Shown: positions 1-13,105, counted from the stretch's first letter. The stretch: 64,000 bases of DNA from Alisma plantago-aquatica (GCA_963693085.1 OY856414.1:264191001-264255000), one strand, 5' to 3'. The notes: generated by a model from the sequence alone, not told the origin. Numbers and translations are program-made.

Positions 1-2036
1 AGAGGAAATGACCAAGGATATATATATCTCAGTAGGTTCAAGACTAGTTTGTTATCATGATGTCTGTGATGTAGAGACATATGTGGCACGTTGCAACTTA
101 GATGTAAAGGTGTATTGGCAAGGTGGGATGTACCATCTCTACTCTTGGAACAGGGGGAACTCTGTATTTGGACTGCAGCCAAATGCTTATTTCCTCTTGT
201 TATGGGGGTGAGAGATAGGACATTACGCATACCGTACACCAAGGATAAGAGATGATTGGAACGATGCCACGAGAAATAGGGATAGAGAAGATAACCTACC
301 TTGGTAAAGTGAATGATACATGGTTTGCAAGGACTAAGAGGAATGAGGTAGTCACCTTATGAGGATGTTTTTATCCTGAGCTAAGTGGAACTTACAAGTT
401 ATACCAGGTTGAATTTGATCACCGTAATCAGAGGGTGTTCTTAACAAAGATAGACATAGAGTTTGAGGTAAGATGCTAAGAGAAATACATGGAAGTGTAT
501 GTCATCCATGTTACCTAATACCTAAGGATATGAAGTGGTAATGGATGCTCTGGTTAAGATACATCTGACTTGTTTGACTAGAAGCTAGAAGGGATTGTTT
601 GGATAACCCTAAGTTTGGAAAGGAGAGGTGTTTGGATAACACTCAGATGTAATGAGATCTGTTGGACAAGTTGATGGTTGCTTGGATTAGCCGGTCTAGA
701 CCTTGATGCTATGAAAGGAGAGTTGTAGAACCTCAAGTGCACTCTTCGGATAGGAAGGTGAGGAAACCCTGATGAGAGTGGTTTAGGGTTTCTGAGGAAT
801 CGATCTTGAGGAATCATGGCAAATAGGAAATCATGATTGAAGATCACCATATACCGTGGTACTACCAAGATAGTAAGTGACAGTAGTACTTGAGATGCTT
901 ATAATGAGGCTGAATGTGATATGTTGCCATGCATGACCGAAGGTGAAGGATGAACACAGGTAACCTAGTGCATTGATATAGAGGATAAAGAGTTCCCGAG
1001 AGAGAAAGGGAGTTCATCACTATGGATGTTGTAAGTCTCCCCTGGATCAGGGAAGGTCAAGATGCAATATGGGTTATGGTAGTTCGCCTTACCTAGATGA
1101 CATGAGAAAGAAAGAGTTCTGTCAAGGGACAAATCTAGTTGAACTACCCATGAGAGAGAGATGGTTCAACTATGAAGTGAGTTCAAAGGTACTCGAGTTT
1201 AACCTAAAGGTTCACTTCTAAAATATGGAAGTAGGTGCATGAAGGACTCGATGTTAGTACAGTTTGTCATCCCTAACTAATGGTTAGTATGATCCAGACT
1301 AAAGGGTCTGATGAGAGCATATGTGCATGTGCAGGGTGATAGCCTGAGACAGTTCTTGTCCTAAGAAAGATGTGATGATGACCACCATAGCCAGTATCGG
1401 GTTTTATAAGAAGCTCTGTAAGGGAGGTTGTGTCGGTCGCCACTTCAGTAAGGTGATGTTGGTGAAAGAACCATATGATGGTTAGAAAAGGGACCACAGT
1501 GCGTGTAGATGAAGTCACTTTGATCATGCAATGGCTGAAAGGAGCCTAGAGACGACAAGAGTCGTGAGCAGATGCAAAGTAGACTAACATGCAGTGCACT
1601 ATGGGAGAATATAATGTGAGAATCCGACCCCTCTGAGCTGCAGTCGAGGAAGCTGAGTCCCCGATACCTGGGTCCATTAGAGATGGATGGGTGGAGATGG
1701 TTAGGTTTTGACCCTACCCCTCAGGATAGAGTTATGTGAGATGTTTTCCATGTGTCCAATTTAGAGCACTATGTGAGGTATCCCGACCATGTGCGGAACA
1801 ATGAACCTAATGAGCCCCGAGGGAGGCTAAAATGGCCTGAGTCACCTGTGTAGTTTATAGACGCCAGGATGAAAAAACTCAGAGGAAAGAATATGTGATG
1901 ATAAAGGTTCTTTGGATGCGCCATGGGTACGGTAAAGCTACATAGGGGCCAATGATGGACATGAAAAAGTCTTATCCTGAATTGTTTGTTTGCTTGTTTG
2001 AATTTTGAGGACAAAATTCCTATAAGAGGGGAAGGA
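1..2036 (+). pseudogene. Ty3/gypsy chromovirus pol, 3' part (element A)
   Basis: Decayed 3' end of a gypsy pol gene, cut by the window edge. No frame stays open, but integrase landmarks appear in the expected order when the three plus frames are read: a zinc-binding-region remnant with PYTV and PGTTK-like residues near 845-875, the core start ITMDVV near 1012-1030, a GPY/F-type motif KLSPRYLGPLE near 1649-1681, VFHVSNLEHYVRYP near 1743-1785, and a chromodomain remnant KVLWMRHG near 1900-1925. This order is that of plant chromoviruses (Tekay/Del-like). The protein would have inserted element cDNA into chromatin. The same sequence recurs at about 37541-39582, a second member of the family. The first 580 bases are homologous to that copy, but I recognise no domain in them. 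Confidence 0.85.
2024..2036 (+). other. Polypurine tract of element A
   Basis: The purine run AAGAGGGGAAGGA lies directly before the LTR start TGTTATAACCCC. It is where plus-strand DNA synthesis would be primed, and it fixes the LTR boundary. Confidence 0.8.
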
Positions 2037-3079
2037 TGTTATAACCCCAAATTTTGGGTTCAAATAGTGAGAAATGTAATTTCTCATATTAAAGCTAATT
2101 GAACAAATAATGATATGTTTTGTTTTGGTTAAATGGATTCCATTCACAATAGCCTTGATTGATTGTGTTTTGGGCTTTATTGACTATTGGGCCCAAATAA
2201 CAAGGAAATTCAATTAATAAATGGATAATTGAATTTTTAAGAAAAGAAATATGTAGAAACCTCTAGAAGGCAAATCCAAAGAGGATTTCGTTCCTCTTGG
2301 GTTCCTTGGATACCAAGGAGTCCAAGGTTCCAAAAAGAGAGCAATAAGAAAAGAAAAGTTTAATTAAGTATTTCTTTATTAAGAAATAAATTGAAAATGA
2401 TGATAAAAAGTGGAAAATGAGTGGAAAGAGACATAAATGAGATTTCTTGACGTTATTCCTGTTGACACAGCAGCTACATGCACATATTACACATAGAAAA
2501 GGGATACCTACACATCATTTGTATACTTTTTATGCGAATACATGGCATAAATGCCATCCATATTCATCACCTGCTAGAGCTCATTGGAAATAAGACAAGT
2601 ACATTCGACATAAACCAGATAATATATAAACGATCCTTTTTTGATATATCATGAATACATGATACAAAATACATCAATACATTGTATTCATCATTTGAAC
2701 TATGTCAAAACATTGCTCCATCCATCGATAAAGCCCCAACATCACCCCAACAAACTGTCTCAATAGTCAAATATAAACTACATCAGTACATTGCTTATAC
2801 ACCCATAATAAAAGTCACACATACATTGTCAACATAAACCACAACGATTATAAAGCATGGCTACATGTGGACGTAGGCACCACAAGTGGTGTGCTCTTCC
2901 TCCTTTGCCTAACCAAGATCAGTTCCAAAATCAGTTTCTCACAGCAACTTCTCCCATCACCCTCCAACACCTGCAACCACCACCTACAATATATGAGAAA
3001 GAAACCAACTACTAGATTTGTATGCAGCAAAGACAAAATTTTTAGTAGCTATATGAGAAAGAAACCAACTACTATATTT

Positions 3080-3560
3080 AATCAAAAAAGACCACAAAAA
3101 TACCAACCGATCATAACCCAATCACCAAATCATCACACAACCATCACCCAATCATCCAAGCATCAACCAATCACACAACCATTACCAAACCATCGCCCAA
3201 CCATCATCAGCAACACCACCATCACAACAGCCAACAACACCACCACGCCACCATGCTCCATACATCCTCCACACACCAACACCCCCACCACAACACCACC
3301 ATATACACATCAACCAACACCCCCACCACAGCACCACCATATACACATCAACCACCGTCCAACAACAGCCACCCAACAACACCACCACATGCACATCAAC
3401 ACCATCCACCCAACAACACCAGCAGTAGCCCAACCACCAACACCTGCACATAACAACAACCCAACCACCATCAGTAACCCAGCCACCACCCGATCAACAA
3501 TAAGATATATAAATTATAAAAACACCTGCAGCAGTAACATACCTGCATCAGTAACAACAC
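3080..3560. repeat. CCA/CAA-rich low-complexity tract
   Basis: The plus strand is almost devoid of G and built from ACCA, CAACA and CCACC units. Near 3290-3360 a longer imperfect unit (CCACCATATACACATCAACCA) repeats in tandem. Reading frames through it give only Thr/Pro/Asn/His or Trp/Gly/Val-rich text, so I treat it as a repeat and not a gene. Confidence 0.7.
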
Positions 3561-3677
3561 ATGCAGTAGTAACAACACCTGCAGTTTGAAAAAAGATGTA
3601 GGCACAAATCAGTAATAATACTATAGCAGAAGACACCATTAAATCAAGGTATAATAAAAGATCAACACGAATCATAC

Positions 3678-3855
3678 CTAGATTAACATGAGAATCTTCT
3701 CTTTCTTTCTCTCCATAGGCAGAGACTTCAATAGAGAGAACTGCTTTTCATTGTCCATGAACCACATGCATGCCTTCATCTTCTGGGAATCATCAAGTCC
3801 GTCAACGGCAAACACCTCCTCATACACAGCCTGTGGGTCAACACCTTTTGGACCT
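3678..3855 (-). pseudogene. Coding-like fragment of unknown origin
   Basis: On the minus strand about 57 codons stay open and read as a coherent acidic, helical peptide (for example DPQAVYEEVFAVDGLDD and MDNEKQFSLLKSLPMERKK), ending at a TAG whose complement is at 3678-3680. It loosely resembles the C-terminal tails of Myb-like proteins associated with plant Harbinger transposons; that is only an impression. It begins directly beyond an antisense integrase fragment, so it may be a captured piece. No start codon or promoter is evident. Confidence 0.3.
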
Positions 3856-3859
3856 GATA

Positions 3860-3936
3860 TGGGTACCTCACATAGTGCTCTAGATCGGTCTCATAGAACA
3901 CATTACTCATCATGTTATCCTGAGGGGCAAGGCTGC
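3860..3936 (-). pseudogene. Antisense chromovirus integrase fragment
   Basis: The reverse complement reads QDNMMSNVFYETDLEHYVRYP, matching the integrase C-terminus of elements A (about 1720-1785) and C (about 39260-39330) but in opposite orientation. The similarity is limited to about 77 bases and stops abruptly at both ends. Confidence 0.65.
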
Positions 3937-6461
3937 ATCTAGGAAGATAATGAGTATCCTATAGAAAGAATTTCTAAATAATGGAATGTCTTTGGATCCA
4001 AGGAGTCCCAATAAAGAGGAAAGAAAGACAAAATGCTAAAAAGGCAAAATAAGAGGATAATGTATTGCATTATTAATGAATTATGTAATATTGATTTTAA
4101 GGAAGTATTTCTTACTCAAGGAGGTATATAACTTCGTGCCAACATAAGTACAAGAAAGATAATGGAAATAATTTTCGAAAATCCTAGCATCAAAAGGAGA
4201 GAATATTGAAGAAAAAGGATTTCCGAAGGAAATTAAGAAAGAGAGAGAGAGTTGCTTCTCATAGAAGGAATAGATTTCCCCAAAGGGAGAGGACTTTGTT
4301 TCCTCTTAGAAGGGACACCTTAGGGTGAGGATATCCTCCCCCATAAAAGGGGTAGACCCCTTAGCCTCGAGTCCAGAGAATCCCATATTTCTTCTTCTTA
4401 TTCTTCTTCCTCGTTTTGTCCATAAACCCTAACCGAGTAGTGTGGCACAACCAGGAAGCAATGATAAGCCAACAATGGTTTGTAGTGGTAGTCGACTGAA
4501 CCACGGTGTCAACGATACTCACGACCATGGAAGCCATGCCCTGGAGTGCACACAACTGCAGCCGCCGGGCTGCAATGTCGTCTGTAAACGCATGGCCAAA
4601 GAGCGGGGACAGACCACCTTAGCCACGAGAAAAAGGGTGCCCTGGGTGCGCCAGAGCAGGGCGGAGTGAGAGCAACAAGTTCCGGCATCGATCGCGGCCT
4701 GGGGGAGGAAGAACCAACCCGCGCAGGTCTGCAGGTGGCGGCCGCTAGGGCTGGCCGAAGGTGGGAGACGACCCCTTGGTCGTTGGACAGAAACGCCCCT
4801 CCGCGGGCTAAACAAACATATCACTTACCCGAGGGCTTTTTGGTCAATTCAAAATATTCCCAAAACAGGCGCAGCGCATTGCATGGGCAAAGGGTGACGT
4901 GGCCTCTTCCAATTGGTCAAGTAAGTGAATTTTTGTGAAAATTATATCTAGCAAACCGTAACTCAGATTGAGACGAAACTTATATGAAAATTGATCCTTA
5001 GAACGAGAGGAATCCAAATAAATTATGTTTGAAGTCTGATTCTTTTTGCAATCTGAAAATTAATGGAAGTAATCATCTTTAATACTTTAAAGATTCAGGA
5101 ACCCTGATCTGATTAATGTGTTTAATAGGGTTTAATGGATCATAAGAATTTATATTAACCTGTTAAATGCAAAAAGGTGCATTAAGATCGAAAAGGGTGA
5201 TCTTTGTACGTAATTAGTTTAATTTGAAGATTATGTACATAAATATGATGAAATATGAAAAGTACATAAAGCAATCATCTTTAATGATTTAATTAATGAA
5301 AAACCCTTAGATTTGATGATAGATGGTTTTAATGTTGATAAATGGATAGTTTAAGTCTATTGTTCATAAAAGTGAAAATAAGATCTAAAAAGGTAATCTC
5401 TTTATATAATTAGTTTAATTTAGGTTTTTGTGCATGATTATGCATTAACGAGCTTGAAAACCCTAATTTAGGTGAATATGACTTTTAAATGTTTTAATTG
5501 TTCAAATCTATAATTAAATAGGGATATGATGATCCTAAGACAATTTTGGGTATAAAAGACTATTAAATGAATAGTTTGAGCAATTAGGGTTTATATAAAT
5601 GGAAAAGAGTACTATTAGGGTTTGTTAACCTAAAAGAGGTAAAATTCGAGAAATTGATCTAAGAAACCCTAATGAGTATTAATGAATACTTAATGCGGAT
5701 TAGAAACCCTTTAAAGTGAATCCAAGTCAATAAAGTAGATTCTTGATAAAGTGTGTAATAAATAGAGTACATATTTATTTCAGGAACTATGTGATGATTG
5801 AATTACTTGCTTGGATCTGTTGATTGACTTGATTGTATACACATGAAGTATATGTTGAATAATCTGCATGACTCACCAAGTCAGGTATGTGGTTACGCTT
5901 ATGACTACCCGAGTTAGTTTTCCGATGGATTCCCAGATGTTTAATCGCATGGAATGCAACTAAACTGTTGTATGTTTATTTATTTCATGCAACTATAAAG
6001 TGACTATGATTATCACTATAAATGAGTATATATAACTGGCTAGATCCGGGTCCACCTCTGTTACTTTGAAAAGGCTAAAAAGGGGGTAATCCTAGAGCAA
6101 GGTCTAGGTTACCGAGAGTTAGAAATTGGGCTACCTACATGTAGTGCCATGCGACTCGTTAGCCTGCCATGAGTTAAGGAGTGGGCTACTTACGAGTAGT
6201 GCCATGTGACTCAACCCTAGAAACTGGTTCACCTATAGGGAGAACCATGAGGGGTTTAATGGGGATCTACCATAAGGAAGGTAGGATCCAGGTCCACTGT
6301 AGGGATAGCACAGAGGATAGGGTACTCGTGGATCACGGATGTTATATTTAAAACGTAATCTTAATTGATTAATGATTAATTGAATGATTACATGGTTATC
6401 ATAGTTGCAAGATTATTGTTTCCCCCACATACCATCTTCGACTGACCGACGTTTTGTTTGT

Positions 6462-7760
6462 CAATCTCTATGGAAATCCTCCCAAACCTACTCCTTGTGT
6501 AGTTGATTGTGTGATAACCAACCCTAAGAGTTTACTTAGTGCTTCCTCAATCTTTTCAAACATGATATGGATATACAAGTGCTACAACAAGTCCATAATT
6601 ATGACCCATGTTAAAATTCATGAATGGATCCAATGGCATAAATGAAATCACCAATCCACTTCCTTACCGTCAAACATGATCCAAATATGGACCAAAGGCC
6701 ACCTATCCGCACATTTGGACAATCATGTTCACATGACTTTTGGACTACAAAATGGTTTGTATTGATGTTTTAGGACTTCCACCTTCCAACTAGTTTCCAT
6801 AGTTGACTCTAGAAGATCACACATGATTAGGAACCTTATTTTCTTCCCAACCAGCTCAAAGATGATTGCAAACCACCAGGGCTTGTGTAGTATGGTATAT
6901 GCTTGTAGTGTGATTAGTAATTCAAGTGAACACCATTTGTTGGGAACAGATATGCCATCTGGGTCAATTGTATTTGGTTCTTCATTAAAGGAAATCACAT
7001 ATTGTCTAACATATGAATACCCTATTGTGGCATATCAAAAAACAATAGTTAGGAGTAGTCGTAACCCCCAGTCACATTTGAGATGCAGATGACAATGATC
7101 TTTGTGCACACAATCTCTCTAGAGAAGGAGATGTGTCTTCTTGGAATGGATATTGAGAAGACACAAAACTAACCTCTATTCACACAATTCACAAGTTCTT
7201 AGCATGTCATTTTGATCCCTATCTAAATGTTATTTAGAATTCTAAGCCTATTCCTTCTAGTTCATGGTTCCCTTTGGGTTGATGGGCATCTTCCTATCTC
7301 CAAATTGTACCTAAAGCACTTATTATGTCCTTTACTATCATACCACCAGATTCAGGGTCCCCAATTCCTTTAGTCTCCATTTTCCTTTTCGAAGAGTGAT
7401 GCAAGATTCCACCCATTGCAACATCATGGATATCTAAGACTATCTACTGTAACTATCACCAATGGGAGTAAAATGACTTCTTTTCTTAAAAACAATTCAT
7501 GACTCATATTTTTGTTATAGTCATATTCCATTTCCGCATCTGGTGGAGCAGAAAACCTATAATAACTTCTTAACAATCCTTCACTTTAAGGTGTTCTATA
7601 AAGATGCTTTCCAAAAATTATCATCTATAATGGTTTTGTTGTCCTCCCGTATTTCCCTTATGCTTGCCCTTCCATGGTGTTCACGGGCATGATTGCCAGC
7701 TCCACTCTATTCATGGTTCTTTTAACTATCATCACCAATTGAGTATTACCCCAAGTGTCT
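6462..7760. other. Unrecognised DNA between two gypsy elements
   Basis: This stretch has no long reading frame, no similarity to other parts of the window and no recognisable domain on either strand. It lies between the truncated right end of LTR A and the target duplication of element C, so it is part of the locus into which C inserted; the same locus resumes at 44748. Confidence 0.5.
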
Positions 7761-7765
7761 CTTGT
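7761..7765. repeat. Target site duplication of element C, left copy (CTTGT)
   Basis: CTTGT directly precedes the LTR start TGTTACAACCCC. The same five bases directly follow the end of the 3' LTR at 44743-44747, as expected for gypsy integration. Confidence 0.85.
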
Positions 7766-8452
7766 TGTTACAACCCCAATTTTTGGGTTCATATGGTTGG
7801 AAATGCAATTTCCCTAATAAATGTATGATTTATGTGTATTGAATGGATTTTCTTTGCAATATTTCCTTGTAAATGTGATTTTGTGGATCATAATATGTTA
7901 ACGAGTCCAATGGGATTAAAAAAAAGGAAAAAAAACAAATAATGCATTATTAAGAAGGAAATTTAAGATAATGAGGAAAAGATAAGAAATATGGGGAAAT
8001 ATGGATATTGGAATCATAATGGATAAAATGTTGAGTCCACATGGTTTCTAATGGTAAAAGGAATACAAATAAAGGATATAAAAATAATAGAGAGAAATAT
8101 GCATAAAATATTCCTTATTAAGAGATATATTGCATATGAAAAAAAGTCCCTCATACTTTCTAGTTTGAGTCTGAAACTTGGCACACAAGTAGTTTAAGTC
8201 ATCATGGACTTTTCCTTAAAAGTTGGGACCAATCAGAATTAAGAATAAAGAGATATGAATTAAATAAGGTTTTCCTAAAGTGAAGGGGTTTCATAGAAAT
8301 ACATTAAATGTCACATATTTAATCAAACAAGGAAGCTATAATTCAGCCTTCTAATGTGACACACTTGTTTTGGACCATGGATCGGGGATCTGATGATTCA
8401 CATGTCATCTTCCACTTTCAGCTATGGATGGGAAGTAGGAACAATGTGGTTC

Positions 8453-11400
8453 TGTTATAACCCCAATTTTTGGGTTCAAATAGTGAGAAATGTAATTTCT
8501 CATATTAAAGCTAATTGAACAAATAATGATATGTTTTGTTTTGGTTAAATTGATTCCATTCACAATAGCCTTGATTGATTGTGTTTTGGGCTTTATTGAC
8601 TATTGGGCCCAAATAACAAGGAAATTCAATTAATAAATGGATAATTGAATTTTTAAGAAAAGAAATATGTAGAAACCTCTAGAAGGCAAATCCAAAGAGG
8701 ATTTCGTGCCTCTTGGGTTCCTTGGATACCAACGAGTCCAAGGTTCCAAAAAGAGAGCAATAAGAAAAGAAAAGTTTAATTAAGTATTTCTTCATTAAGA
8801 AATAAATTGAAAATGATGATAAAAAGTGGAAAATGAGTGGAAAGAGACATAAATGAGATTTCTTGGGGAAATTTCGTATCAATGAGATTTCTAATGATAA
8901 AAGGAATGCCAATGAGGAAAATAAAAGAGAAATGAAGAGAAATCCTCAAAAAGAAATATTTTAATAAGAAATACACATGATAATGGGAAATAATACATTT
9001 AGATGAATCTAGGAAGATAATGAGTATCCTATAGAAAGAATTTCTAAATAATGGAATGTCTTGGGATCCAAGGAGTCCCAATAAAGAGGAAAGAAAGAGA
9101 AAATGCTAAAAAGGCAAAATAAGAGGATAATGTATTGCATTATTAATGAATTATGTAATATTGATTTTAAGGAAGTATTTCTTACTCAAGGAGGTATATA
9201 ACTTCGTGCCAACATAAGTACAAGAAAGATAATGGAAAGAATTTTCGAAAATCCTAGCATCAAAAGGAGAGAATATTGAAGAAGAAGGATTGCCGAAGGA
9301 AATTAAGAAAGAGAGAGAGAGTTGCTTCTCATAGAAGGAATAGGTTTCCTCAAAGGGGGAGGACTTTGTTTCCTCTTAGAAGGGACACCTTAGGGCGAGG
9401 ATATCCTCCCCCATAAAAGGGTTAGACCCCTTAGCCTCGAGTCCAGAGAATCCCATATTTCTTCTTCTTATTCTTCTTCCTCATTTTGTCCATAAACCCT
9501 AACCGAGTAGTGTGGCACAACCAGGAAGCAATGATAAGCTAACAATGGTTTGTAGTGGTAGCCGACTGAACCACGGTGTCAACGATACTCACGACCATGG
9601 AAGCCATGCCCTGGGGTGCACACAACAGCAGCCGCCGGGCTGCAATGTCATCTGCAAATGCATGGCCAAAGAGCGGGGACATACCACCTTAGCCACAAGA
9701 AAAAGGGCGCCCTGGGTGCGCCAGAGCAGGGCGGAGTGAGAGCAACAAGTTCCGGCATCGATCGCGGCCTGCGGGAGGAAGAACCAACCCGCGCAGGTCT
9801 GCAGGTGGCGGCCGCTAGGGCTGGCCGAAGGTGGGAGACGACCCCTTGGTCGTTGGACAAAAACGCCCCTCCACGGGCTAAACAAACAGATCACTTACCC
9901 GGGGGCTTTTTGGTCAATTCGAAATATTCCCAAAACAGGCGCAGCGCATTGCATGGGCAAAGGGTGACGTGGCCTCTTCCAATTGGTCAAGTAAGTGAAT
10001 TTTTGTGAAAATTATATCTAGCAAACCGTAACTCGGATTGAGACGAAACTTATATGAAAATTGATCCTCAGAACGAGAGGAATCCAAATAAATTATGTTT
10101 GAAGTCTGATTCTTTTTGCAATCCGAAAATTAATGGAAGTAATCATCTTTAATACTTTAAAGATTAAGGAACCCTGATCTGATTAATGTGTTTAATAGGG
10201 TTTAATGGATCATAAGAGTTTATATTAACCTGTTAAATGAAAAAAGGTGCATTAAGATCGAAAAGGGTGATCTTTGTACGTAATTAGTTTAATTTGAAGA
10301 TTATGTACATAAATATGCTGAAATATGAAAAGTACATAAAGCTATCATCTTTAATGATTTAATTAATGAAAAACCCTTAGATTTGATGATAGATGGTTTT
10401 AATGTTGATAAATGGATAGTTTAAGTCTATTGTTCATAAAAGTGAAAATAAGATCTAAAAAGATAATCTCTTTATATAATTAGTTTAATTTAGGGTTTTG
10501 TGCATGATTATGCATTAACGAGCTTGAAAACCCTAATTTAGGTGAATATGACTTTTAAATGTTTTAATTGTTCAAATCTATAATTAAATAGGGATATGAT
10601 GATCCTAAGACAATTTTGGGTATAAAAGACTATTAAATGAATAGTTTGAGCAATTAGGGTTTATATAAATGGAAAAGAGTACTATTAGGGTTTGTTAACC
10701 TAAAAGAGGTAAAATTCGAGAAATTGATCTAAGAAACCCTAATGAGTATTAATGAATACTTAATGCGGATTAGAAACCCTAGAAAGTGAATCCAAGTCAA
10801 TAAAGTAGATTCTTGATAAAGTGTGTAATAAATAGAGTACATATTTATTTCAGGAACTATGTGATGATTGAATTACTTGCTTGGATCTGTTGATTGACTT
10901 GATTGTATACACATGAAGTATATGTTGAATAATCTGCATGACTCACCAAGTCAGGTATGTGGTTACGCTTATGACTACCTGAGTTAGTTTTCCGATGGAT
11001 TCCCGGATGTTTAATCGCATGGAATGCAACTAAACTGTTGTATGTTTATTTATTTCATGCAACTATAAAGTGACTATGATTATCACTATAAATGAGTATA
11101 TATAACTGGCTAGATCTGGGTCCACCTCTGTTACTTTGAAAAGGCTAAAAAGGGGGTAATCCTAGAGCAAGGTCTAGGTTACCGAGAGTTATAAATTGGG
11201 CTACCTACATGTAGTGCCATGCGACTCGTTAGCCTGCCATGAGTTAAGGAGTGGGCTACTTACGAGTAGTGCCATGTGACTCAACCCTAGAAACTGGTTC
11301 ACCTATAGGGGGAACCATGAGGGGTTTAATGGGGATCTACCATAAGGAAGGTAGGATCCAGGTCCACTGCAGGGATAGCACAGAGGATAGGGTACTCGTG

Positions 11401-11827
11401 GATCGCGGATGTTATATTTAAAATGTAATCTTAATTGATTAATGATTAATTGAATGATTACATGGTTATCATAGTTGCAAGATTATTGTTTCCCCCACAT
11501 ACCAGCTTCGGCTGACCGACGTTTTTTTTGTCGGCGTTTTAGGTATAAGCCAAAAGGACAAATAGTAAATCGTCACATTGTGAAATACATGAAGAAAAAA
11601 TACAAGGAGGATTAGTTAGCGTAGAATCATTATGTGGATAGAAGTTAGAAATCCAAAATTTCAAAAGGTATGCAAAGTTTATTTTCTTACAGCTTTTCAG
11701 TTTAGTATGTTAAAATTTGATAATTATTCTTGGTTAATTGCCGAACCTTTGATCCGGAAGTCATGGGTGCGGCTTCGACCTCTTGGTCTCCTTTAATTGG
11801 GGGTTATCGGGAGGTGGGGTCATAACA
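8453..11827 (+). mobile_element. Solo LTR B (gypsy, same subfamily as LTR A)
   Basis: A complete 3375-bp LTR running from TGTTATAACCCC to GGGGTCATAACA, flanked on both sides by GGTTC (8448-8452 and 11828-11832). No internal gag-pol or second LTR is present, so this is a solo LTR left by LTR-LTR recombination. The homologous position in the 3' LTR of element C (about 40527-40550, AACAATACAGTTCCCTCTCC) is uninterrupted, which confirms the insertion. It is almost identical to LTR A over 2037-2449 and 3937-6461, so both are relatively recent. Confidence 0.95.
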
Positions 11828-12455
11828 GGTTCCCTCTCCCCCTCAACATCCTACTCTACCTGATCGACGAGGATTCTTAGAAACCATCCCATTAGTTTCA
11901 GAGAGAGAATATGAACCCAAGGATCCTGAGAATTGCCCTCTTTGGGAAGCTCTTGAAGAATCCCCTAATCCCTAGGACTCTCTCTGACCATCCTCCATAG
12001 CCATGCTTATATATATGGGGTAGAATTCCCCTTTGAGATCTCCCTTATGTTTGTGAGACCTCGCGTGACCCCCAACATCCTTTCCATGCCTTCAATTTAT
12101 TGTCCATCCCATAGATTTTCTCTATTCTCCCCCTGGTGCCGCTGGTGGAGATGGTCCTTCCCGTTCCATCCAACTAATGCACCACTATGGGAATTGATTG
12201 CACAGGCAAGTTCGTTCAAAGCTGGCGGAGATAAGCGCATCGTTTCTTCATGGGTTGAGTGACGAGATCACGAGGTCAACGCTAGTGTTGACCAAGCACC
12301 AGTGCTGCTATTCGTGCAGGACCCTCACAAGGTAGGAGACGAGAGGTCAATGGTTTTACCATCGAGCCCCTAGCGAGACCGCACGTTGAGGCCTATGAAG
12401 CAGGGCTACCACTATCTTTTCCCCGTAACCCGCATAGAGGTGAGGCACCTGCTCA

Positions 12456-12458
12456 TGT
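12456..12458. repeat. CACTA target site duplication, left (TGT)
   Basis: TGT directly precedes CACTACTACAG, and TGT at 26407-26409 directly follows the other end. CACTA elements make 3-bp duplications. The unoccupied counterpart in the 3' LTR of element C (about 43125-43140) has no interruption. Confidence 0.9.
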
Positions 12459-12486
12459 CACTACTACAGAAAATACTTTTTACAAT
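12459..12486. repeat. CACTA terminal inverted repeat, left
   Basis: It begins CACTACTACAGAAAATACTT and pairs with the complement of 26379-26406 over 28 positions, with one A/G mismatch at position 17. Confidence 0.95.
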
Positions 12487-13105
12487 AGTTCATTTTTCCA
12501 TTTTACAACAGGTGTTAACCATTGTATTAGATCGCGTGGTCTTATGGGGGGTGCTTTATACAACATGTGATTGCATGTTGTCATACATGTATTTTATACA
12601 ACTGTTGAAACATTTTGTCTTTTAATGAAAGGCTTGTTGTAATATAGGTATTTTATACAACATGTGGTGCACCCGTTGTAATATATATTATACAACACTT
12701 GAACCACGTTGTCTTTCAATAAACAAACTCATTGTAATAGGGTTGTTTTTTACAACATGCGGTGCATCCATTGTAATATATATTATACAATAGTTGAAGC
12801 ATGTTGTTTTTCACTAAACACCCCCGTTGTAATAGGGATGTTTATTACAACATGTAGTGCAGTTGTTATAATATACATGTTTATACAATAGTTGAAGCAT
12901 GTTGTCTTTCCATACAATAGGGTTGCTTATACAACATGTTGTGTGTCTTTTGTAATATACACATTTTATACAACATGTTATGCATGTTGTAGTTCACTAG
13001 AAACACCTGTTGTATTAGGTGTGGATAACACAACATGTGTTGTTTGATGTAGTATTATACATTTTACAATATAGCATTAACTGTTGTCTTTTACTAGAGT
13101 TTGAT
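12487..13105. repeat. CACTA subterminal repeats, left
   Basis: Many copies of TACAACATGT, TGTTGTAATA and related motifs occur in both orientations, spaced roughly 20-50 bases apart. In CACTA elements such arrays are the binding sites of the element's own DNA-binding protein. The array fades out at about 13105. Confidence 0.85.

Larger units (their letters stand above)
2450..3936. other. Foreign block replacing part of LTR A
   Basis: Alignment to the solo LTR copy breaks after TTCTTG at 2449 and resumes at ATCTAGGAAGATAA from 3937. The block is about 1487 bases and replaces about 138, so this is an insertion with deletion, without target duplication or terminal repeats. It contains an antisense chromovirus fragment, an antisense coding-like peptide and a CCA/CAA-rich tract. 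The remaining AT-rich stretch 2450-3080 looks non-coding. Confidence 0.65.
2037..6461 (+). mobile_element. 3' LTR of gypsy element A (interrupted, right end lost)
   Basis: The LTR starts with TGTTATAACCCC right after the polypurine tract. It is nearly identical to the complete solo LTR at 8453-11827, with two differences. A foreign block (2450-3936) replaces roughly 138 bases of LTR, and the match stops at about 6461, so some 290 bases of the 3' end including the terminal CA are missing. A CATAAAAGG promoter-like sequence sits near 4345. The GC-rich stretch 4440-4830 opens several short reading frames that recur in the other LTR; they look fortuitous. Confidence 0.88.

Noticed and set aside
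2867..3589. 240-codon plus-strand frame
   Set aside because: Most of it lies in the CCA/CAA-rich tract; the composition alone keeps the frame open and the predicted text is low complexity.
4442..4938. Open frames of 75-101 codons in LTR A, repeated at 9512-10008 in LTR B
   Set aside because: They are conserved only because the LTRs are near-identical copies. Overlapping frames are open on both strands in a GC-rich patch, and no domain is recognisable.
6729..7092. Overlapping 89-codon frames on both strands
   Set aside because: No domain or similarity could be recognised and neighbouring frames are closed, so a gene call is not justified.
12487..13105. Possible CRISPR-like array of ACAACATG repeats
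   Set aside because: Repeats are too short, irregularly spaced and inverted; they lie next to a CACTA terminal repeat in a plant genome and are its subterminal motifs.
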